From NCBI GenBank assembly GCA_049115695.1, contig JAGDZR010000020.1, forward strand, positions 62,001-126,000: a stretch of DNA of 64,000 bases. The letters are read 5' to 3'. A model generated the notes under the pieces. That model ran no database searches and was not told the origin of the DNA. It was given only the letters and a program-made list of their open reading frames with translations. Made by a program: the position numbers and the translations under genes. Of this stretch, positions 33,937 to 42,009 are shown piece after piece; within the stretch, counting starts at the first letter, position 1, and each line of letters starts with the position of its first letter. This DNA comes from JAGDZR01 sp049115695. GTDB taxonomy: Bacteria > Bacteroidota > Bacteroidia > Cytophagales > Cyclobacteriaceae.

Positions 33937-36300
33937 TTATGAACGAAACAAACCTTTACTCGAACTTTCCTCATCATAGTAACCATAACCATATCCAATG
34001 CCATATTTACCATATCCACGATCTTCGGGTTTTACCCCATTGAGGATTAAAGTCATATTGTCAAAGTTATTGATCCGCTGCAGGTCCTCTATAGACTTGG
34101 CAAAACCTCTACGGCTGTAATCTGCCTTGAGTACATAAAGCTGAAGGTCTGATTTTCTCATTACCAAAACACCGTCTGTCACCAAGCCTACAGGTGGTGT
34201 ATCCATGATGACCAAATCGAATTTTGCCTTCAAATCTTCTAATAGTGTATTGAATGTTTTAGACATCATCAACTCCGAAGGATTTGGTGGTGTTGGGCCT
34301 GCAGGCAGAAAACTCATGTTTTGGATCTCTGTTTCACTCAGTGACTCCTCCAAAGTGCTTTTGCCACTCAATATGGTAGAAATACCTTTTGTGCTCTGCT
34401 CAAACCCCAATGCAAGGTGAACCTTGGGCTTTCTCATGTCCATATCAACTATACATACCCGTTGACCAACAGAGGATATGATCGCACCCAAATTAACAGC
34501 AATAAATGTTTTACCCTCTCCACTTATTGTTGATGTAATCGTAATTAGTTTGGTGTCTTGAGTTGGCTTAATGAACTCTAAATTTGTTCTGATTGCCCTC
34601 AACGACTCACTGATTGCCGTCTTTGAATTGGCGTCAATAATCAGTTTGGTAATTGCCAACTTTTCTTTTTTATAAATAGGCACTGACCCCACTATTGACA
34701 CAGAAACAAGTTTTTCAAGTTCGCTGACCGAAGTGATTTTATTATGTACCAGGTACCTTATCAGAACAAAAAATATTGAAAGAATCATTGCTATGACAGC
34801 ACCAATCCCATAGATCAGCAATTTTTCTGGTTTTATGGGGGCTGTTGGAATACTGGCAGAAGATAAAATAACGGATTCGTCCACTGTACCAGCCCTTGTT
34901 ATTTCCAGGTCCATTTTAGACTGTCTCAATGAGAGCATAAAATTCTGATATAATTCATGGGAGCTTCTATTCTTTTCATATTCGGTTCCCATAGATGGTA
35001 GTTCCACAAAATTACTTTCCAAAGATTTACGCCTATTTTTAAGCTCATTGATTCTACTACTTATATCAGCCGCATACTTATCAACTAGGTCCAATAGTTG
35101 GGGCCTCAGATTATCTAGCTCATCATTCATACGCCTAATTACCACAGTATTTTCATTATAAGAATTCAGCTTGTTATCTCGCTCTTGTAGAACTCTCTGA
35201 TAATCTTGCAATGGATTTGAAATAAAATCCGGTAGCTGTTCAGACAGAAATGGATTAATCAATAGTTTTTCACTTCCTGCCAATTGTTTTTGAACATCAA
35301 CGACACTCAAGTAGTGGTTTCTTAGACTATATTGTTGCGTATCAAGGCTATTCAATACCCCGATAATCTTAGACATATCCTGCTCCAAACTTGTTGTCCT
35401 ATTTTCGATGATAAAATTCTCAAAGTAGGATTCTAGTTCAGATAATTTGGATTGAGTTAAGACAATTTGATCATCCAGGAATGCTATCTTTTGCTTTAAT
35501 GCCGCATTTTTGGTTTCTCTTGTATAGGTCAAGTAGTATTTGGCAATCTCATCCACGAAATCTCGAGCCTTATTAACATGGTGATCCTGAAGCGCGATCT
35601 TGATTGTTTTGGCCCCAAAGTTTTCAGGCTGGATAACAAGATTCTGCTCGAAATAATCTAGCAAACCATCAACTGAATTGATTACGAAGAAATAGTTACC
35701 AAGTACAGACTGATCAAATGTTGATGTTCGTTCAACAAGGAGGTTCATCCCCTCAAGTTGAATATCTCGCCCAAAATTGTAAGTTCCTAAATCGACATCA
35801 CGGTCCTTAAACGATAATTTAAAAGACTGATTATCAAGTATATTGATATCAATTGGCCGATCGAAAAATGACTCGTTAAGTATTTTAAACGAAACCAAAA
35901 AAGGTGAATTATGATATCGCTCATCAACCAAATAAGTTCCATACTTATAGTAGGAAACATTGTACTGTAGTCGATCAATGACTCTGGTCAAAAAGAGCTT
36001 GGATAACATCAATTCTATTTCTCCAGAAATATCGTTGAGATCCTGATCGATTCCTCGATTGTTCACCAAGCCTAGTGTGCTGGCTTCATTCTCAAAGTTT
36101 AGTTTGATAATGGCTTCCGACTGAAAAAGAGGTTTTGTATATCTGACAGTAAGATATGCGGTTGTGATGCCGACTATAAAAAACGCGACCAGCCAGGGCA
36201 GGCTTTTAATGGTCAGAGATAAAAGTTTATTAAAGTCAATAGACTCAATCCCAGATTGATGATTCGGTGAATTCATTTGAAGTACCTGTCTATCTGTCAT
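33937..36300 (-). CDS. Wzc-like polysaccharide co-polymerase and tyrosine autokinase
   Basis: A 787-aa inner-membrane protein. Wzz domain with two membrane segments (about 33-51 and 505-527), a long periplasmic coiled-coil region between, then a BY-kinase domain. The kinase has SGEGKTFIAVNLG (Walker A), CIVDMDMRKPKVH (Walker A') and LVIMDTPPVGLVTD (Walker B). The C-terminal tail is a Tyr-Gly cluster (YGKYGIGYGYGYYDEESS), the autophosphorylation site. It overlaps wza by four bases and is followed by its cognate phosphatase gene. Confidence 0.95.
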   Translation of the reverse strand: MTDRQVLQMNSPNHQSGIESIDFNKLLSLTIKSLPWLVAFFIVGITTAYLTVRYTKPLFQSEAIIKLNFENEASTLGLVNNRGIDQDLNDISGEIELMLSKLFLTRVIDRLQYNVSYYKYGTYLVDERYHNSPFLVSFKILNESFFDRPIDINILDNQSFKLSFKDRDVDLGTYNFGRDIQLEGMNLLVERTSTFDQSVLGNYFFVINSVDGLLDYFEQNLVIQPENFGAKTIKIALQDHHVNKARDFVDEIAKYYLTYTRETKNAALKQKIAFLDDQIVLTQSKLSELESYFENFIIENRTTSLEQDMSKIIGVLNSLDTQQYSLRNHYLSVVDVQKQLAGSEKLLINPFLSEQLPDFISNPLQDYQRVLQERDNKLNSYNENTVVIRRMNDELDNLRPQLLDLVDKYAADISSRINELKNRRKSLESNFVELPSMGTEYEKNRSSHELYQNFMLSLRQSKMDLEITRAGTVDESVILSSASIPTAPIKPEKLLIYGIGAVIAMILSIFFVLIRYLVHNKITSVSELEKLVSVSIVGSVPIYKKEKLAITKLIIDANSKTAISESLRAIRTNLEFIKPTQDTKLITITSTISGEGKTFIAVNLGAIISSVGQRVCIVDMDMRKPKVHLALGFEQSTKGISTILSGKSTLEESLSETEIQNMSFLPAGPTPPNPSELMMSKTFNTLLEDLKAKFDLVIMDTPPVGLVTDGVLVMRKSDLQLYVLKADYSRRGFAKSIEDLQRINNFDNMTLILNGVKPEDRGYGKYGIGYGYGYYDEESSSKGLFRS

Positions 36301-37064
36301 AGGTTGAGCGATATGATCAATACTGCCAGTGAAGAAATACTGGAGAACAATCCAAGAAATGGATTGACGTCTCGCACAATTTGCATAACAGGCCTCCTGA
36401 ACGGTTCAACATAAATAATGTCACCTGGAGCAATATCTACCATTGTTGCTTGCATAGTACTGATGGTAGAAAGGTTTACGACAAATACTTCTGGTTGATT
36501 CAGATTCCCTCTTATCACCCGTACATTATTTGCTATGGCTCCTTCCTGAATGGCTCCTGAGAGTGCCAACACCTCTAACAAAGATGCATTTTGATCAGAC
36601 AAAGTCACTACATTGCTAACAGCTCCAAGTACCGTAACTCGTTTGTTTAAAAATGACAAGCGCACAAAAGACTCCTTGTAAAACTCATCGAATAGACCCT
36701 GCAGCTTTCGTTCAGCTTCATCAATGGTCAATCCTGATAATAGAACGTCCCCAACCATAGGAAGTTTAACGCTTCCATCTACTTGTACCAAATATTCAAT
36801 GTTGCGATACGGGCTCTGAACGTTTTGTTGCCGATTGACCTGCTGAAATTCAAAATTAGGATCAATTATTTGTTCCCCTTTATTCGTACTTACCACAAGT
36901 CTCAACCTATCCCCGGCGGTTATGTGATAATTTCGTTCTGCTAGTTGAATAGACTGTTGCAATTCCGTCGTTTCGTCTATCCTGAACATAATGTCCTGCT
37001 GGTAGGTCTTGCAGGAAATTAAGAATCCAACTATTAGTGCTGAGTAAATTATCCGATTGATCAC
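36297..37064 (-). CDS. Wza-like polysaccharide export lipoprotein
   Basis: A 255-aa outer-membrane/periplasmic export protein with a lipobox LISC (Cys18), a Poly_export domain (YHITAGDRLRLVVS, QVDGSVKLPMVGDVLLSGLT) and one SLBB domain (VTVLGAVSNVVTL). A hydrophobic C-terminal segment (about 230-253) follows. Bacteroidota Wza proteins are shorter than E. coli Wza and often end with such a helix. It is second in the GT4-wza-wzc-cpsB operon. Confidence 0.92.
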   Translation of the reverse strand: MINRIIYSALIVGFLISCKTYQQDIMFRIDETTELQQSIQLAERNYHITAGDRLRLVVSTNKGEQIIDPNFEFQQVNRQQNVQSPYRNIEYLVQVDGSVKLPMVGDVLLSGLTIDEAERKLQGLFDEFYKESFVRLSFLNKRVTVLGAVSNVVTLSDQNASLLEVLALSGAIQEGAIANNVRVIRGNLNQPEVFVVNLSTISTMQATMVDIAPGDIIYVEPFRRPVMQIVRDVNPFLGLFSSISSLAVLIISLNL

Positions 37065-37124
37065 TAGGTAAGTAACAAGTTAAAATGGTTCACATGGCCA
37101 ATTTAATTCAAAAAAACAGGATAA

Positions 37125-38237
37125 TTATTCATTCAATGTATGATCCTGAATTTTCCTTAAGTAATTGTTGATAACAATACGCTCATCAAACTTATTCTCA
37201 ATGTGTTGTCTGCTTCTTTGAGCCATCTTCCTTTTATCCTGAGCAGAAAGATTATGGAACGTTTCCATTGCTACAAACAAAGCATCTGAGCTTTTTGGGT
37301 CACATAAAAATCCAGACAAGCCATCTTCAACTGTATAATCACATCCAGGCACTCGTGTCGCAATCAGTGTCCTTCCCAGGGCTCCTCCCTCTAGCAAAGT
37401 TCGACTAGTTCCTTCTCGGTACGAGGGCAATACAACTGCATCTGCTTTTGCAACATGCGTTGGGATATCATCACTATGCTCCGTGTATTCAATTATACCT
37501 GCCTCAATCCATGCTTGTAATGCTTCATGGCTGATTGCTCTTCTATGATTTTCATCCCGTCCCCCAATAAGTTTAAATTGAACATTGGCATATTTCCTTT
37601 TCATTTTCTCTGCCGCGAGTACATATTCCTGCACACCTTTTTCAATCAGCAGTCGAGCGGTCATCAGGAATACAGTGTAATCCCCAGGGTCGTAAGGTGC
37701 CGGCGAATATTCATCCAAATTGATTCCTGAACCCGGAATTACACTCATCTTCTCTTTTGAAATTGGCATTAACTCAGTGAAGTCCAGCAAATCCTGCTGA
37801 TTCTGAAAAAAAATATGTGCCGATTGCTTGAGTGCAAAATGATAAAACCTACGAGCAAATGCACTGACCCACCCTTTCCAAAGAAATACTGTGCCTAACC
37901 CGCTAACATTTGCCAAAACTGGAATATTCAGTGATCGGGCGGCCAGTGTTCCATATATATTGGGTTTAATAGTATATGAAAGCAGGATGTCAATTTTATG
38001 CGTTTTTAGGACCTGTCGATATCTGTGAATAATACCTGACTCCTTCAATGGATTGATTCCAGAAGCGCTCATTTCTACACATACGTATTTGCAGCCAAGC
38101 GATGTTAACTTTTGGACATATTCATCCACAGGTGAAAAAGCATAGACATCATGCCCTTCATCTATCAGGGTTTTAATAAGTCCCCTTCTAAAATTGTAAA
38201 TATTCCAGGTGGTATTGATTGTTATACCTACTCTCAC
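37125..38237 (-). CDS. GT4-family glycosyltransferase of the capsule operon
   Basis: A 370-aa GT-B enzyme with ITINTTWNIYNFRRGLI at the N-terminus, ANVSGLGTVF, VIPGSGINLDEYSP, TARLLIEKGVQEY and the donor motif PSYREGTSRTLLEGGALG. It resembles the TuaA/WbpX-like lipid-sugar glycosyltransferases that extend a first sugar. It leads the wza-wzc-cpsB operon (60 bp gap). Polymerase, flippase and initiating transferase are absent from the window. Confidence 0.88.
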   Translation of the reverse strand: MRVGITINTTWNIYNFRRGLIKTLIDEGHDVYAFSPVDEYVQKLTSLGCKYVCVEMSASGINPLKESGIIHRYRQVLKTHKIDILLSYTIKPNIYGTLAARSLNIPVLANVSGLGTVFLWKGWVSAFARRFYHFALKQSAHIFFQNQQDLLDFTELMPISKEKMSVIPGSGINLDEYSPAPYDPGDYTVFLMTARLLIEKGVQEYVLAAEKMKRKYANVQFKLIGGRDENHRRAISHEALQAWIEAGIIEYTEHSDDIPTHVAKADAVVLPSYREGTSRTLLEGGALGRTLIATRVPGCDYTVEDGLSGFLCDPKSSDALFVAMETFHNLSAQDKRKMAQRSRQHIENKFDERIVINNYLRKIQDHTLNE

Positions 38238-38330
38238 ATCAACAGATTTGACCCGAAAATAGCCACATTCCAGCTAGAGTAAAGCGCATTAACTAGTATT
38301 AATTGTTTTAAATCATGAATTTTGCAGTGA

Positions 38331-39476
38331 ATGGGTAATTATTACGAAACGAGAAAAGAGGCTGAACGAGGCATCCTGGTTGCAGTAACGGCTAAACAGG
38401 AATCGGATGCGATCATAGCTGAGCACCTGGGCGAGCTTGAATTCCTCGCGGCGACTTTGGATATCAAGACAGAGAAAAGTTTTGTCCAGAAACTGGAACA
38501 TCCGGACCGTCGCACCTATGTCGGCAAGGGTAAACTTGAGGAAATTGAAACCTTTGTAAAAATGGAAGAGATTGACCTTATCATTTTTGATGATGATCTG
38601 TCCCCTTCACAATTAAGAAACCTTGAAAAAGAACTCAAGGTTAAAATCTATGATCGTAGTTTACTCATCCTGGATATTTTCTTGAAGCGTGCCAAGACAG
38701 CTCAAGCAAAAACACAAGTGGAATTAGCCAGGTTTCAATACTTGCTCCCACGTCTAACCAGGATGTGGACTCACCTTGAAAGGCAAAGGGGTGGCACGGG
38801 CACCAGAGGCGGTGCTGGTGAAAAAGAAATAGAAACGGATAGACGTATGATTCGTAACAGAATCAGTCTTCTAAAAGAGCAACTCTCCAAAGTAGAAAAA
38901 CAGGCTGCCACCAGAAGAAAATCCCGAGATGGAATTGTTCGTGTTGCATTAGTAGGTTACACCAATGCAGGTAAGTCGACTATCATGAGGTTGATCAGCA
39001 AGGAAAAGGTATATGCCAAGGATGAGCTATTTGCTACGGTCGACTCTACTGTACGTAAAGTGGTTCTGAATCAGGTACCCTTTCTGCTATCAGATACAGT
39101 TGGATTTATCCGAAAGCTACCACATGACTTAATAGAATCGTTTAAATCAACATTGGCAGAGGTCAAAGAAGCAGACGTACTATTGCATGTCGTTGATGCA
39201 TCAAACCCGGCCTATGAACAACATATTGAGGTAGTGGAGAAAACATTGGAAGAAATTGGTGCTGCTGATATTCGCTCCATCAAAGTGTTTAATAAATCAG
39301 ATTTGCTGGATGAAGAAAATAAACCTCAAATTGCTGAAGCCTTAAACGGTGATACTATTTTCATCTCCGCCAAAACCCAAGAGAACATTGATGATTTTAG
39401 AGAATTGATTTATCAGGAAGCACTAAAAGTTCACCAAAAAATATATCCTAATTATCTGGCACCACAGACTTATTAA
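38331..39476 (+). CDS. hflX: ribosome-associated GTPase HflX
   Basis: A 381-aa GTPase that rescues or splits stalled ribosomes. N-terminal HflX domain with RTYVGKGKLEEI, the Gly-rich ERQRGGTGTRGGAGEKEIETD linker region, then the G domain: G1 GYTNAGKST, G3 DTVGFIRKLPH and G4 NKSD. Length is normal. It is divergent from the capsule operon and followed by the tRNA-Arg locus. Confidence 0.96.
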   Translation: MGNYYETRKEAERGILVAVTAKQESDAIIAEHLGELEFLAATLDIKTEKSFVQKLEHPDRRTYVGKGKLEEIETFVKMEEIDLIIFDDDLSPSQLRNLEKELKVKIYDRSLLILDIFLKRAKTAQAKTQVELARFQYLLPRLTRMWTHLERQRGGTGTRGGAGEKEIETDRRMIRNRISLLKEQLSKVEKQAATRRKSRDGIVRVALVGYTNAGKSTIMRLISKEKVYAKDELFATVDSTVRKVVLNQVPFLLSDTVGFIRKLPHDLIESFKSTLAEVKEADVLLHVVDASNPAYEQHIEVVEKTLEEIGAADIRSIKVFNKSDLLDEENKPQIAEALNGDTIFISAKTQENIDDFRELIYQEALKVHQKIYPNYLAPQTY

Positions 39477-39562
39477 CCAAGGTCTAGAGCATCTATCACT
39501 CGATGACTACCTCATCGAAATAATTGATTACCCATCAAGCTTTTCAAAATGAATGGATTTCA

Positions 39563-39570
39563 TATTTTTG
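39563..39570 (+). promoter_or_regulatory. -7 box for the tRNA-Arg locus
   Basis: TATTTTTG matches TAnnTTTG and ends 8 bp before the decayed tRNA-Arg, so transcription would begin at about its 5' end and read through to tRNA-Arg(CCT). A matching TTG -33 element is not evident. Confidence 0.45.
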
Positions 39571-39578
39571 CAATCCTT

Positions 39579-39656
39579 GGATTCGTAGTTCAATGGATAG
39601 AATAGACTGCCCGTCCACGAAGCTTTCTAAGCTTCAGGTGAAGGTTTATGCTATTC
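39579..39656 (+). pseudogene. decayed tRNA-Arg (TCT-type) relic
   Basis: It starts GGATTCG-TA-GTTC and has a D arm identical over CGTAGTTCAATGGATAGAATA to the intact tRNA-Arg 95 bp downstream. A perfect anticodon arm GAAGC-TTTCTAA-GCTTC (39619-39635) would read anticodon TCT. However, about a dozen extra bases (CTGCCCGTCCAC) separate D arm and anticodon arm, the T arm cannot fold (GGTTTATGC), and no 3' strand pairs with the GGATTCG acceptor strand. It is therefore very unlikely to be functional. Confidence 0.65.
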
Positions 39657-39679
39657 CATGAAAGACTGACACAAAATAT

Positions 39680-39751
39680 AGTCCCGTAGTTCAATGGATA
39701 GAATAGAAGTTTCCTAAACTTTAGATGCAAGTTCGATTCTTGCCGGGACTA
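39680..39751 (+). tRNA. tRNA-Arg(CCT)
   Basis: A 72-nt cloverleaf: acceptor AGTCCCG/CGGGACT, D stem GTTC/GAAT, anticodon stem GAAGT/ACTTT with loop TTCCTAA (anticodon CCT, codon AGG), T stem GCAAG/CTTGC with loop TTCGATT, discriminator A, CCA not encoded. The 3' end lies one base from the stop codon of the opposing oxidoreductase gene. Confidence 0.92.
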
Positions 39752-39752
39752 C

Positions 39753-41993
39753 TTAACTCATAAATGGTTGATCATAATATCGTTGGCCAGTTGCCCGATA
39801 TAGTGCATTAGCGAATGCCCCAAAAACCGGCGGAAAAGTAGGTTCTCCCATCCCAGTAGGATCAATTTCGTTTTCAACAAAATGCACTTCAATTTCCTTC
39901 GGTGCTTCGTTATGCCGAATCATGCGATAACTATTGAAGTTATTCTTCTGAGGAACTCCTTCCTTAAAGGTCATAGCTCCATAAAGTGCATTGCCAATAG
40001 CATCCACCACAGCTCCTTGGGCGAGGTTTGTAGCAGCATCAGGATTCACCACAATGCCACAATCAACAGCACAGGTAACTTTTTGAACCCTTGGTTTGCC
40101 ATCAACAACAACAAGATCTAAGACATTTGCAGCATAACTATTGTGACAGAAATATGCTGATACTCCCCTGTAAGCACCTTCCCTTTTCTCTGCCCAATTG
40201 GCTTTTTCTTTAGCCAATTTGAGTACGCCAGCGTATCTAGAGGCATCATAGTCATTTCGCTCTCCCACAGGATTGTTCTGAGCCTTCTCTAGAAGTTCCA
40301 ACCTAAAATCGACCGGATCCTTTTCGAGCACCTCAGCCACTTCATCCAGAAATGCCTGTTCTGCTCCGGCAATAAAATTGGATCGAGGAGCCCTGAATGA
40401 ACCTATTGTAATATTCGACTCAACTGCCCAGCTTTCTGCCAGATAATTGTCCACAGCTCCTGCCGGAAACCTATTGGCATAGAGAGGGCTTTCTGGAACT
40501 CCTCCGGCATTAACATGAAAGGCAGTCAAGTTGCCTTCAGCATCGATCGCAACTCTGTAGGTAGCCTGATAAGCAGGGCGATAAATACCTCCGGTCATAT
40601 CGTCTTCTCTGGAGTAAATCAATTTCACCGGAGCTTTCATTCGCTGGGAGATCAAGGCTGACTCAATCAACCAATGGGCATAAGATCTTCTACCATAACC
40701 ACCTCCAAGCCTAGTCAGCTCAATGTCAATATCTTCAACTGCTATACCCAATCTAGCTGACAGTGCCTGTTCCGTCAATTCGGCTTTCTGTAGCGGCCCT
40801 GCTAATCTTGCCTTTCCACCTCTTACATCCGCAAAGAAGTTCATGGGTTCCATACAATTATGTGCAAGAAATGGAGCTCTATAGGTACGTTCGACTACTA
40901 TATCAGCTTCCGCAAACGCCTTCCCAGGGTCACCATCTTTACGCTGAACTTTTGCCTCTTCGGATGCCATTTGAGTCATCTTGTCCATATGAACTGACGT
41001 ACTTTCAAGTCCGGCAGGAATGCTAACTGTTTGTTTTGATCCTCCGTAATAGGTTCTTTCTTCTGTATAAGTTTCAAAAGGCTCCCATTCTACGTTTAGT
41101 GCCTTCTTCGCTTTCATCACCTGCCATGTGCTGTCACCTACAATGGCTACCACCTCCAAAAAAGTGCAGGTATCAAAATGTTGTCTTTCAAAATCATCAT
41201 TTAGTACTTTGATGGTGAATACATCCTTTATACCTGGCATATTTTTCACCTGAGTAGCATCCATTGATTTGAATTTCATTCCAAATGCTGGAGGGTGCTC
41301 AATCATGGCGATTAACATTCCTTCCTCCCTGATATCACTGCCAAATAATGACTGACCGGTTATGATCTTTTCACAATCAACGTTCTTTCGAGAAGTTCCA
41401 ATGATCTTGAAATCTTTAATCCCCTTCAGAAGCACTTCTTCGGGTACAACAATCCTCACAGCGGCAGAGGCCATTTCTCCATAACCCGCAGATTTTCCAC
41501 TACCCTCATGAATAATTCGCCCATTCTTCGTTGTAATTTCCTCTATAGGTAATGACCATCGCTCAGCGGCAGCTGCTTTCAGCATATATCTTGCCGAAGC
41601 TCCAGCCATTCTGAGTGAGTTCCATCCTTGCCGAATGGCTTGACTACCTCCAATGAATTGCCGCCTGAAAGCTTCTGTATTTAAAGGAGCTTGCTCCACA
41701 ATCACACTTTCCCAATCAACATCCAGCTCCTCAGCCACAATCATTGGCATAGAAGTCTTTATATTCTGTCCTCCTTCAGGATTGGGAGACATGATGGTTA
41801 CCAACCCATTTTCACCAATTTTGAGATAAGCATTTAATTCGAACCATTCCTTCGGCATTGTCAGCAAATCCGCCTGTTGGTCATTAGGGGTACATCCTGC
41901 TAACCAACTAAAGCTAATCATCAATCCCCCTCCAGCAGTAGCTGATGCTTTCAGAAAGGACCTTCTCCCAATTTTGGTTTTAATGTTGGTCAT
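39753..41993 (-). CDS. molybdenum hydroxylase large subunit (IorB/AldH-type), copy 1
   Basis: A 746-aa xanthine-oxidase-family subunit with two molybdopterin-binding regions, resembling isoquinoline 1-oxidoreductase beta subunits and periplasmic aldehyde dehydrogenases. A Tat signal GRRSFLK (Arg10-Arg11) is followed by a lipobox-like LAGC (Cys34). The cofactor segments RLGGGYGRRSYAHW and the C-terminal DPTGMGEPTFPP with the catalytic Glu are intact. It is a close paralogue of the gene at 42010-44274 and shares its 2Fe-2S partner. The substrate is unknown; an aldehyde or N-heterocycle is likely from the family. Confidence 0.88.
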   Translation of the reverse strand: MTNIKTKIGRRSFLKASATAGGGLMISFSWLAGCTPNDQQADLLTMPKEWFELNAYLKIGENGLVTIMSPNPEGGQNIKTSMPMIVAEELDVDWESVIVEQAPLNTEAFRRQFIGGSQAIRQGWNSLRMAGASARYMLKAAAAERWSLPIEEITTKNGRIIHEGSGKSAGYGEMASAAVRIVVPEEVLLKGIKDFKIIGTSRKNVDCEKIITGQSLFGSDIREEGMLIAMIEHPPAFGMKFKSMDATQVKNMPGIKDVFTIKVLNDDFERQHFDTCTFLEVVAIVGDSTWQVMKAKKALNVEWEPFETYTEERTYYGGSKQTVSIPAGLESTSVHMDKMTQMASEEAKVQRKDGDPGKAFAEADIVVERTYRAPFLAHNCMEPMNFFADVRGGKARLAGPLQKAELTEQALSARLGIAVEDIDIELTRLGGGYGRRSYAHWLIESALISQRMKAPVKLIYSREDDMTGGIYRPAYQATYRVAIDAEGNLTAFHVNAGGVPESPLYANRFPAGAVDNYLAESWAVESNITIGSFRAPRSNFIAGAEQAFLDEVAEVLEKDPVDFRLELLEKAQNNPVGERNDYDASRYAGVLKLAKEKANWAEKREGAYRGVSAYFCHNSYAANVLDLVVVDGKPRVQKVTCAVDCGIVVNPDAATNLAQGAVVDAIGNALYGAMTFKEGVPQKNNFNSYRMIRHNEAPKEIEVHFVENEIDPTGMGEPTFPPVFGAFANALYRATGQRYYDQPFMS

Positions 41994-42009
41994 GCTAATT
42001 GGTCAAATA

